DNA of 22,151 nt from BOG-933 sp037132135 (GTDB taxonomy: Bacteria; Pseudomonadota; Alphaproteobacteria; Azospirillales; Azospirillaceae), in the NCBI GenBank assembly GCA_037132135.1, contig JBAXPR010000061.1, forward strand, positions 1 through 22,151, read 5' to 3'. The notes below the pieces were generated by a model. It searched no databases. It saw only the letters and a list, made by a program, of their open reading frames with translations, and was not told the origin of the DNA. The translations under genes and the position numbers were made by a program. Positions 5,370 to 11,478 of the stretch are shown piece after piece (the stretch's first letter is position 1; each line of letters starts with the position of its first letter).

Positions 5370-6908
5370 ATGACCGGCCCCACCCGCACCGCACCGCCCG
5401 CCGACGACGACGCCCGCGCCGTCTTCGATCTCTATGCCGCCGCCCGCGCCCGCCGCGCCCCCTGGGAGACCTTCTGGCAGGAGTGCTACGATTTCGCGCT
5501 GCCGCTCGGCCAGACCGTGGCCCGGCCGGCGATGGCCGTCGACCGCAGGGGCGACCGCCTGTTTGACGGCACCGCGGTCGATGCCGTCGATCAGCTGGCC
5601 TCCAGCCTGCTCTCGGAGCTGACCCCGCCCTGGTCGCGCTGGTTCGGCCTCGTCCCGGGTCCGGACCTGGCCGCCGCCGAGCGCGACGGCCTCTCGCCGC
5701 TGTTCGAGCGGGTCGCCACCGTCGCCCAGTCCCATTTCGACCGCTCGAACTTCGCGATCGAGATGCATCAGTGCTTCCTTGATCTGGTCACGGTCGGCAC
5801 CGCCACCCTCCTGCTCGAGGAGAACCCGCCCGGCGAATCCTCGGCCCTGCGCTTCACCGCCGTGCCGCTGGCCGAAGCGGTGCTGGAACAGGGGCCGACC
5901 GGCCGACTCGACGTCACCTATCGCCACAGCGCGCTGCCGCTGGCCGATCTGCGACGTCGCTTCCCGGCCGCAGCCCTGCCCGAGAGCGTGCGCGCCGAAG
6001 GCTCGCGCCACCCCGACCGCCGCTATGGCGTGCTGGAGGCGGTGCTGCCGGACGGCCCGGCCTATCGTTACGCCGTGGTGCTGGAGGACGGCGGCAGCGG
6101 GCCGGTCACCCTCAGCCACGGCCGCTTCGGCCAGTCGCCCTTCATCAGCTTCCGCTGGCTGAAGGCGCCCGGCGAAAGCTATGGCCGCTCGCCGGTGATG
6201 AAGGCGCTGCCCGACATCAAAACCGCCAACACGGTGGTGGAACTGACGCTGAAGAACGCCTCGATGGCCGTCACCGGCATGTGGCAGGCCGACGATGACG
6301 GCGTGCTGAACCCGGCGACGATCCGCCTCGTGCCGGGCACGATCATCCCCAAGGCGGTCGGATCGGCCGGACTGACCCCGCTCGCCACCCCGGGCCGCTT
6401 CGACATCTCACAGCTGGTGCTGTCGGATTTGCGTCTGCGCATCCGCCACAGCCTGCTGGTCGACCAGCTCGGCCCGGTCTCGGGCAGCCGCATGACCGCA
6501 ACCGAGGTGCTGCAACGGTCCTCGGAGATGGCCCGGCTGCTGGGCGCGACCTATGGCCGGCTGCAATCGGAACTGCTGACGCCACTGGTCCAGCGGGCGC
6601 TGGCCATCCTGCGCCGGCGGGGCGAAATTCCCGATCTCGCCGTCGACGGCCGGCTGGTCGAGCTGCAATATCGCTCGCCGCTGGCCCAGGCCCAGGCCAA
6701 CCGCGACGTCCAGGCAACCCTGCTCTGGCTCCAGGCCGCGGGCAGTCTCGGTCCGGCGGCACTGGCCACCATCGATGTTGAAGCCGCGGCCCGCTGGCTC
6801 GGCACCGCCTTTGGCGTGCCCGGCCCGCTGATTCGCGCCGCGCCGGCCCGGCCCGAGGGCGGCGGCGGCGCGGCCGGGGCGGCGGCGCGGGAGGTCGGCC
6901 ATGGCTGA
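5370..6908 (+). CDS. Phage head-to-tail connector (portal) protein, T7-like podovirus type
   Basis: 512 residues, close to the 500-560 usual for this family. GGGAG lies just upstream of ATG 5370. The N-terminus has ARARRAPWETFWQECYDFALP, followed by FDGTAVDAVDQLASSLLSELTPPWSRWFGL, the standard opening of head-tail connectors (about residues 15-100). Further on are SPFISFRWLKAPGESYGRSP (about 250-270), ALPDIKTANTVVELTLKNA, and GSRMTATEVLQRSSEMARLLGATYGRLQSELLTPLVQRAL (about 370-410), the long helix of the portal stem/wing. As a family, twelve copies form the ring through which DNA is packaged and to which the tail attaches. The C-terminus becomes Gly/Ala-rich. It overlaps the next gene by 8 bases. 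The gene is intact, although no capsid or terminase gene lies nearby. Confidence 0.85.
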   Translation: MTGPTRTAPPADDDARAVFDLYAAARARRAPWETFWQECYDFALPLGQTVARPAMAVDRRGDRLFDGTAVDAVDQLASSLLSELTPPWSRWFGLVPGPDLAAAERDGLSPLFERVATVAQSHFDRSNFAIEMHQCFLDLVTVGTATLLLEENPPGESSALRFTAVPLAEAVLEQGPTGRLDVTYRHSALPLADLRRRFPAAALPESVRAEGSRHPDRRYGVLEAVLPDGPAYRYAVVLEDGGSGPVTLSHGRFGQSPFISFRWLKAPGESYGRSPVMKALPDIKTANTVVELTLKNASMAVTGMWQADDDGVLNPATIRLVPGTIIPKAVGSAGLTPLATPGRFDISQLVLSDLRLRIRHSLLVDQLGPVSGSRMTATEVLQRSSEMARLLGATYGRLQSELLTPLVQRALAILRRRGEIPDLAVDGRLVELQYRSPLAQAQANRDVQATLLWLQAAGSLGPAALATIDVEAAARWLGTAFGVPGPLIRAAPARPEGGGGAAGAAAREVGHG

Positions 6909-7179
6909 GCCCCGCAGCCCCGGCTGGTCCTGGCTGACCGCCGCCCCGATGACCGGCGCCGGCGACGAGCTGGCCGCCGCCTTCGCCCGCTGCTTCACCG
7001 GCGCCGACGGCGCCCGCGTGCTCCAGCACCTCCGGGTCGTCACCCTTGAGCGCAGCCTCGGCCCCGACGCCCCCGACACCGCGCTGCGCCACCTCGAAGG
7101 CCAGCGGCAGCTGGTCCAGGCGATCAACGCCCTGGTCGCCCGCGGCCGCGCCGGCCCCGCCCTCTGCCCCGCCCACTGA
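6901..7179 (+). CDS. Bbp19-like small phage structural-region protein
   Basis: 92 residues; the ATG lies inside the end of the portal gene (8-base overlap), so translation is coupled. The core DELAAAFARCFTGADGARVLQHLRVVTLERSLGPDAPDTALRHLEGQRQLVQAINALVARGR follows the pattern of Bbp19-type proteins of podoviruses: a helical 'F...f.g.dG..VL..L' segment, then 'R..EGqR.lv..I..l'. These sit between the portal and scaffold genes in several phages; their molecular function is not established. The position here is exactly that. Residues after about 80 are low-complexity Ala/Gly/Pro. Confidence 0.65.
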   Translation: MAEPRSPGWSWLTAAPMTGAGDELAAAFARCFTGADGARVLQHLRVVTLERSLGPDAPDTALRHLEGQRQLVQAINALVARGRAGPALCPAH

Positions 7180-7204
7180 CCCCGTTCAACCAGGAGACCC
7201 CCCG

Positions 7205-7963
7205 ATGGCCCAAGACCTGCTGACCGCCCCGAACACCGCCGCCGCCCCGCCCGCCGACCTGCCGCCCGATCCCGGCGCCCGCCCGGCCCAGGTGCCGGAA
7301 AAATTCTGGGATGCCGGCGCCGGCCGGCTCCGCGCCGAGGCGCTGCTGAAATCCTATCAGGAGCTGGAGCGCCGGCTGTCGACCCTGACCCGGCCGGCCG
7401 CTGCCGGCGCGGCCCCGGCCGCCGACCGGGCGGCGCTGTTGAAAGCCCTCGGCGTGCCCGACCAGCCCCAGGATTATCAGGTCAACACCGATCACGGCCT
7501 CTTTGAGGCGGACCCGGTGGTCAACCAGCGCCTGCACCTCGCCGGCCTGACCCCGGAGCAGGTCCAGGCGGTCTATGATCTGGCCGCCGAGCGCTTCGTG
7601 CCGCTGGTGCGCGAGGTCGCGGCCCAGTTCGAAGCCGAGCAGCAGCTGCGCCGCCTCTCCGACCATTTCGGCGGCACCGACAAGTGGCGCGAGGCCTCGC
7701 GCCAGATGCTGGCCTGGGGCCGGAAGAACCTGCCGGCCAGCGCCCTCGACGCCCTGTCGACCACCGCCGAAGGGGTGATGGCGATTCACCGGCTGATGAC
7801 CGCCGGCGAACCCGCCACCCTCGGCGGCGGCGCCCCGCCGGCCGGTGGCGGCACCGCCGATCTCCACGCCCTGATGCGCGACCCCCGCTACTGGCGCGAC
7901 CGCAACCCCGAACTGGTGGCCAAGGTCACCGAGGGCTTCCAGCGGCTTTATCCCAACGGTTGA
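7205..7963 (+). CDS. Phage capsid assembly scaffolding protein
   Basis: 252 residues from ATG 7205, with AGGAG about 10 bases upstream. After a Pro/Ala-rich leader, residues about 35-60 read VPEKFWDAGAGRLRAEALLKSYQELERRLS, the hallmark N-terminal motif of podovirus scaffold proteins ('p.KFwd...g.vr.eal.kSY.elE'). A predicted helical middle (EQVQAVYDLAAERFVPLVREVAAQFEAEQQLRRL) and a positively charged, Tyr/Trp-containing end (RDPRYWRDRNPELVAKVTEGFQRLYP) also fit; family C-termini bind the capsid protein. Scaffolds guide procapsid formation and are then lost. The capsid gene that normally follows directly is missing; instead rpoH begins 44 bases on, in the opposite direction. Confidence 0.75.
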   Translation: MAQDLLTAPNTAAAPPADLPPDPGARPAQVPEKFWDAGAGRLRAEALLKSYQELERRLSTLTRPAAAGAAPAADRAALLKALGVPDQPQDYQVNTDHGLFEADPVVNQRLHLAGLTPEQVQAVYDLAAERFVPLVREVAAQFEAEQQLRRLSDHFGGTDKWREASRQMLAWGRKNLPASALDALSTTAEGVMAIHRLMTAGEPATLGGGAPPAGGGTADLHALMRDPRYWRDRNPELVAKVTEGFQRLYPNG

Positions 7964-7976
7964 GCGGGCACGGCCG

Positions 7977-8006
7977 CCCTCCTCCGGTCGCGGCGCCGGG
8001 GGAGGG
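7977..8006. terminator. Hairpin between convergent scaffold and rpoH genes
   Basis: CCCTCCTCCGG (7977-7987) pairs with CCGGGGGAGGG (7996-8006) over 11 positions (one T:G wobble) around an 8-base loop. It lies between two convergent genes and directly touches the rpoH stop codon, so it could end both transcripts. No T-tract follows on either strand, so it is a GC-rich attenuating hairpin rather than a textbook intrinsic terminator. Confidence 0.5.
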
Positions 8007-8894
8007 TCAGGGCGCGATCAGCCGCTCCTCGACCGCGGCGTTCTTGACCGATTTCTGGATTTTTTCGAAGGCCCGGACCTCGATCTGGCGCACGCGCTCG
8101 CGGCTGATGCCGTAATGGCGCGAGAGGTCCTCGAGGGTGGCCGGAACGTCGCGGAGGCGGCGCTCGATCAGGATATGGCGTTCGCGCTCGTTGAGATGCT
8201 CCATCGCCCGGCGTAACAGGCGCTGGCGGCGGCTCAGCTCCTCGTGATCGGCGAGGCGGATTTCCTGGTTGTCGGTCTCATCGACCAGCCAGTCCTGCCA
8301 CTCGCCCTCGGACTCGGCCCGCAGCGGCGCATTCAGCGAATGATCGGGGCTGGCCAGCCGGCGATTCATGTTGATGACATCAATCTCGGGCACTTCGAGG
8401 GTTTCGGCGATGCTGCGCACCCGTTCGGCCGAAAGGTCGCCCTCGTCGATCGCCTGCATCTGGCCCTTGAGCTTGCGCAGGTTGAAAAACAGCTTCTTTT
8501 GCGCCGCCGTGGTGCCCATCTTCACCAGTGACCAGGAATGCAGGATATATTCCTGGATCGCGGCGCGAATCCACCACATGGCGTAGGTGGCGAGGCGGAA
8601 GCCGCGGTCGGGGTCGAAGCGTTTCACCGCCTGCATCATGCCGACATTGCCTTCGGCGATCAGTTCCGAGAGCGGCAGGCCGTAGCCGCGATAGCCCATC
8701 GCGATCTTGGCCACCAAGCGGAGATGGCTGGTCACCAGCCGGTGCGCGGCTTCCGAATCGCCATGCTCGCGCCACGCCTTGGCCAGCATGAACTCCTCGC
8801 CGGGTTCCAGCATGGGAAACCTGCGGATTTCCTGGAGATAGCGAGCGAGGTTGCCCTCGTTGCTCATCACCGGAATGCTGGGAACGCTCGCCAT
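8007..8894 (-). CDS. rpoH: RNA polymerase heat-shock sigma factor RpoH (sigma-32)
   Basis: 295 residues, normal for the family. Region 2 holds SHLRLVAKIAMGYRGYGLPLSELIAEGNVGMMQAVKRFDP and the -10-binding RGFRLATYAMWWIRAAIQEYIL. The RpoH box, QKKLFFNLR (132-140), which distinguishes sigma-32 from other group 2/3 factors, is intact. Region 4 ends TLEDLSRHYGISRERVRQIEVRAFEKIQK. The protein directs RNA polymerase to chaperone and protease promoters after heat or protein-folding stress, and is normally controlled by DnaK- and FtsH-dependent turnover. ATG 8894 is chosen because the preceding purine-rich AAGG and the N-terminal IPVMSN...ARYLQEIRRFP fit. The RluD-like gene lies upstream on the same strand, 134 bases away. 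Confidence 0.97.
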   Translation of the reverse strand: MASVPSIPVMSNEGNLARYLQEIRRFPMLEPGEEFMLAKAWREHGDSEAAHRLVTSHLRLVAKIAMGYRGYGLPLSELIAEGNVGMMQAVKRFDPDRGFRLATYAMWWIRAAIQEYILHSWSLVKMGTTAAQKKLFFNLRKLKGQMQAIDEGDLSAERVRSIAETLEVPEIDVINMNRRLASPDHSLNAPLRAESEGEWQDWLVDETDNQEIRLADHEELSRRQRLLRRAMEHLNERERHILIERRLRDVPATLEDLSRHYGISRERVRQIEVRAFEKIQKSVKNAAVEERLIAP

Positions 8895-8943
8895 CGCAAC
8901 CGACCTTCCCTCACGTCAGCCATCACTGTACGCCGTCTGACTT

Positions 8944-8974
8944 ACTATAGTGTTACCAGCCCCGGCACCGGGGC
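8944..8974 (-). promoter_or_regulatory. rpoH upstream region: 16-bp palindrome and possible -10
   Basis: In the 134-base gap before rpoH, GCCCCGGCACCGGGGC (8959-8974) is a perfect 7-bp inverted repeat with a 2-base centre. Just downstream in the minus direction lies TATAGT (8949-8944), a good -10 element about 50 bases before the rpoH ATG. No matching -35 hexamer is found 16-18 bases upstream; that spot falls inside the palindrome, so the promoter may need an activator or an alternative sigma factor. Confidence 0.35.
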
Positions 8975-9016
8975 GCGAGTCCGGACGGATATATTAACTC
9001 TGCCCCGGCGCGTGAA

Positions 9017-9030
9017 GAGGGAACACCCTC
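9017..9030 (-). terminator. Short hairpin at the end of the RluD-like gene
   Basis: GAGGG-AACA-CCCTC (9017-9030) is a perfect 5-bp stem overlapping the stop codon at 9031-9029. On the minus strand it is followed by TTCAC, so the U-tract is minimal and the terminator assignment weak. Confidence 0.25.
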
Positions 9031-10030
9031 AAATTTCTCCCAGCGCCGCAATCAGGAGCTTCATATCGGCCGGAAGCTCCACCTCGAAGACGAGCGGGTG
9101 GCCGTCGACCGGGTGAAGAAACTCCAACCGCCGGGCATGCAGCGCCTGCCGGGGAAAGCCGGCGAGCGCCGGCCTTGCCGCCTCGGGCAGCCGCTTGAGC
9201 CGGGCCGGAGTCGGGCCGCCGCCATAGACCGCATCACCCAGCACCGGGTGGCCGATCGAGGCCAGATGGACCCGAATCTGATGGGTGCGGCCGGTTTCCA
9301 GCCGGCATTCCACCAGCGCCGCGGTCAGGCCGAAGCCGCGCAGCACCCGGTAATGGGTCACCGCGGCGCGACCGCCCGCGGTCACCACCGCCATCTTCTT
9401 GCGGTCGGCGTGGCTGCGGCCGATCGCCCCCGAGACCGTGCCGGCGGTCGGGCTGGGCAGCCCCCAGACCACGGCGGCATAGGTGCGGCGAATCGTCCGG
9501 TCGCCGAACTGCGCCGAGAGGCCGGCATGGGCGCGGTCGGACTTGGCCACCACCAGAAGACCGCTGGTGTCCTTGTCGAGCCGGTGCACGATCCCGGGCC
9601 GGCAGACCCCGCCGATGCCCGAGAGGCTGTCGCCGCAATGGGCGAGCAGGGCGTTGACCAGGGTGAGGTCGCGGTTGCCCGGCGCCGGATGAACCACCAT
9701 GCCCGCCGCCTTGTCGAGCACCAGCACGTCGCCGTCCTCGTAGACGATGCTGAGCGGCAGCGCCTGCGGCTCGGGAAGCGCCGGCTCGGGCGGCGGAACG
9801 ACGACGTCAAACACCTGCCCGGGTTTGACCCGATGCGCGGGGTCGGTTATGGTTCGGCCGCCACTGCCGACATGCCCCTGTTCCAAAAGCGCCTGCAGGC
9901 GCGAGCGCGACAGGTCCCTGAAGGCCGCAGCGAGCATCTTGTCGAGGCGCTCCCCGGCCGCCCCGGCCGGCACCACGCAGGTCAGCAAAGCTGCCGCGCC
10001 GTCCGCGCCGTCGCTGGGAATGCCGGTCAT
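9029..10030 (-). CDS. rluD: RluA-family 23S rRNA pseudouridine synthase (RluD-like)
   Basis: 333 residues from ATG 10030. The frame stays open upstream, but those codons are antisense to the divergent membrane-protein gene. The S4 RNA-binding domain (about 27-80) contains ERLDKMLAAAFRDLSRSRLQALLEQGHV. The catalytic domain has the VYEDGDVLVLDKAAGMVVHPAPGN strand, HRLDKDTSGLLVVAK (149-163, catalytic D152), and the RTHQIRVHLASIGHPVLGD motif near the C-terminus. RluA-family enzymes isomerise uridine to pseudouridine in RNA; members with an S4 domain are RluC or RluD, which act on the large-subunit rRNA. HRLDKDTSG and overall length favour RluD, but the exact sites cannot be read. It shares its upstream region with the divergent gene at 10070. 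Confidence 0.9.
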   Translation of the reverse strand: MTGIPSDGADGAAALLTCVVPAGAAGERLDKMLAAAFRDLSRSRLQALLEQGHVGSGGRTITDPAHRVKPGQVFDVVVPPPEPALPEPQALPLSIVYEDGDVLVLDKAAGMVVHPAPGNRDLTLVNALLAHCGDSLSGIGGVCRPGIVHRLDKDTSGLLVVAKSDRAHAGLSAQFGDRTIRRTYAAVVWGLPSPTAGTVSGAIGRSHADRKKMAVVTAGGRAAVTHYRVLRGFGLTAALVECRLETGRTHQIRVHLASIGHPVLGDAVYGGGPTPARLKRLPEAARPALAGFPRQALHARRLEFLHPVDGHPLVFEVELPADMKLLIAALGEI

Positions 10031-10069
10031 GTTTCGTCCACTGTTCCGTTTCCAGATAGGATCGCCGTC

Positions 10070-10480
10070 GTGAAAACTATAAAAATCGCGCTCGTCGTCA
10101 TGGGCGTGCTGATCGTGCTCGGCTTCGCGTTCCTGAGCCTCGTGCTCTATCAGCGCGTGACCGGGGCCGGCCATTTCGCCAAGCCCCATGACGACAGCGC
10201 CCCGGCAGATGCGAAAGCCCTCAGCATCGCCGGCCGCCTCATCACGCATCCGACCGCCGCCGCCCTCGGCCTCGGCGACGATGCCCGGGTCGAGGCGATG
10301 CAGAGCGTCGGCGACTTCATGCTGCTGCTGATCCGCCAACCCAGGGCCGGCGACCGGCTGTACCTGATCGAGCCCCGGACCGCCACCGTGCTTTCGGTGA
10401 TCGGGGTCGGCCAGACCGTGCCGCCGCTGCCCGAGCCGGTGATCGCCCCCCCGCCGGCCGCCCGGACCCCGGTCCCCTGA
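10070..10480 (+). CDS. Small single-pass membrane protein, possibly DUF6476-like
   Basis: 136 residues from GTG 10070, with AGGA 8 bases upstream. An N-terminal hydrophobic segment (about 4-26, IALVVMGVLIVLGFAFLSLVLY) after a short basic start indicates a signal anchor with the rest outside the cytoplasm. The remainder has ALSIAGRL, DFMLLLIRQPRAGDRLYLIEPRTATVLSVI and a Pro-rich tail. A small membrane protein of this plan (one helix, then 'v.l....dr.yl.dp.tG..l..i') is commonly found divergent from the RluA-family gene next to rpoH in alphaproteobacteria; I recall it as DUF6476 but could not search. The function is unknown. It faces upp, which ends 31 bases downstream on the other strand. Confidence 0.65.
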   Translation: MKTIKIALVVMGVLIVLGFAFLSLVLYQRVTGAGHFAKPHDDSAPADAKALSIAGRLITHPTAAALGLGDDARVEAMQSVGDFMLLLIRQPRAGDRLYLIEPRTATVLSVIGVGQTVPPLPEPVIAPPPAARTPVP

Positions 10481-10511
10481 GCGGAGACCGGAGCCGCGGC
10501 CAGCCCCCGGC

Positions 10512-11162
10512 CTACTTGGTGCCAAACAGGCGGTCGCCGGCGTCGCCGAGGCCGGGAACGATGTAGGCGTCATCGTCGAGATGGCTGTCGAGGGCCGCGA
10601 CATAGACCGGAATCCGCGGATGCACGCTGTGGAACCGGCGCATGCCCTCGGGCGCGGCGACCAGCGCAAGAAAGCGGATCTGGCCATCCTCGACGCCGTG
10701 GCGGTTGAGCAGATCGGCGGCATGGACCGCCGAGTTGCCGGTGGCCAGCATCGGGTCCAGTAGAATGAATATCCGTCCCTCGGCTTCAGGCAGCTTGACC
10801 AGATATTCCACCGGCATGCGGGTCGCCTGATCGCGATAGAGGCCGATATGGCCCTCGCGCGCCGACGGCACCAGTTCGTGCAACCCCTGGGCCATGCCCA
10901 GACCGGCGCGCAGGATGGGCACGATCGCCAGCTTGTTGCCGGCGAGCACCGGCGCCTCGACCCGGGCCAGCGGCGTCTCCATCCGTTCGGTGGTCAACGG
11001 CAGATCGCGGGTCAATTCATAGCCCATCAGCAGCGAAATCTCCTTCAGCAGCTGACGGAACCCCGTGGTCGACCGGCTCTCATCCCGCATCAGGCTGAGC
11101 TTATGCTGGATCAGAGGGTGGTCGAGAATAAACAGATTGGGGAAATCGGGCTGAGTGTGCAT
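10512..11162 (-). CDS. upp: Uracil phosphoribosyltransferase
   Basis: 216 residues, slightly above the usual 208. It converts uracil and PRPP to UMP and diphosphate in pyrimidine salvage. Recognisable blocks in order: FPNLFILDHPLIQHKLSLMRD near the N-terminus, PILRAGLGMAQGLHELVP (about 82-99), the PRPP-binding loop LLDPMLATGNSA (134-145), and the uracil-binding ending YIVPGLGDAGDRLFGT. ATG 11162 (MHTQPDF) was chosen because the homologous blocks begin directly after it; the open frame further upstream encodes only low-complexity Arg/Ala/Gly. No strong ribosome-binding site is visible. It is divergent from the flagellar operon. Confidence 0.95.
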   Translation of the reverse strand: MHTQPDFPNLFILDHPLIQHKLSLMRDESRSTTGFRQLLKEISLLMGYELTRDLPLTTERMETPLARVEAPVLAGNKLAIVPILRAGLGMAQGLHELVPSAREGHIGLYRDQATRMPVEYLVKLPEAEGRIFILLDPMLATGNSAVHAADLLNRHGVEDGQIRFLALVAAPEGMRRFHSVHPRIPVYVAALDSHLDDDAYIVPGLGDAGDRLFGTK

Positions 11163-11395
11163 GGGGGCGGCGGCCTTTGACGAGTCAGGGAGGTCAACCA
11201 TAGCCCCTCGCGCCGCCGGGGCCAAGCCGTCTCGCGCGCCGGCCGCGCCCGGCGGCCGTGCGCCCGGGGCCGGCGCCAAACCTGCCGGGAAGATTCTGCC
11301 GGGCCGGCGGCCGGCGCGGCCGGCACTTCCCGCCACCACCGCGGTCGTTCCGCACTAATTTATTGTTTTAAAATGATCTTATTGGAGCGGGCCGC
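11163..11395. promoter_or_regulatory. upp-flgE intergenic region with likely IHF site at 11356-11368
   Basis: The first 190 bases are extremely G+C-rich, with overlapping GGCCGG/CCGGCC runs and no convincing gene. From 11355 the sequence turns abruptly A/T-rich. TAATTTATTGTTT (11356-11368) matches the IHF consensus on the minus strand (YAANNNNTTGATW) at all but one position. It lies about 30 bases upstream of the -24 element of the sigma-54 promoter, where IHF usually bends DNA so a distal activator can reach polymerase. An activator site upstream is expected but I cannot point to one. Confidence 0.5.
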
Positions 11396-11411
11396 TGGCA
11401 CGGCCCTTGCT
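11396..11411 (+). promoter_or_regulatory. Sigma-54 promoter of the hook operon
   Basis: TGGCACGGCCCTTGCT matches the -24/-12 consensus TGGCAC-N5-TTGCW at every defined position, with GG (11397-11398) and GC (11409-11410) separated by exactly 10 bases. Transcription should begin near 11422, about 57 bases before the flgE ATG. Sigma-54 control of hook genes is well known in alphaproteobacteria (Caulobacter-type class III genes). An activator such as FlbD, or the LuxO-like protein at 777-2219, would be needed. Confidence 0.9.
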
Positions 11412-11478
11412 TGCTCGTGGGCCAACGAACCTCTTTCCCGGATCGATTTCGGGATCCCTTGTTGAAAGGATGACGAAC

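Larger units (their letters stand above)
4188..7963 (+). mobile_element. Remnant or domesticated podovirus head-gene cluster
   Basis: Six same-strand genes are packed with gaps of -4, 15, 7, -8 and 25 bases: two small conserved-type proteins, a Pro-rich small protein, a head-tail connector (portal), a Bbp19-like protein and a scaffold-like protein. Their order (small proteins, portal, Bbp19-like, scaffold) follows the head region of T7-like podoviruses. The major capsid, terminase, tail tube, lysis, replication and integrase genes are absent. The next gene, rpoH, is an ordinary chromosomal gene on the opposite strand. Composition matches the host, so the cluster is old. Every frame is intact, which is unusual for a decaying prophage. 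Confidence 0.65.

Noticed and set aside
10503..10518. TGGCACCAAGTAGGCC on the minus strand, sigma-54-like
   Set aside because: It is the end of the upp coding sequence (Gly-Thr-Lys-stop), the -12 half is poor, and there is no gene on that strand to drive.
10031..10723. N-terminal extension of the RluD-like protein
   Set aside because: The frame remains open, but the extra codons are antisense to the divergent membrane-protein gene and the upp end; homology to S4-domain synthases begins after ATG 10030.
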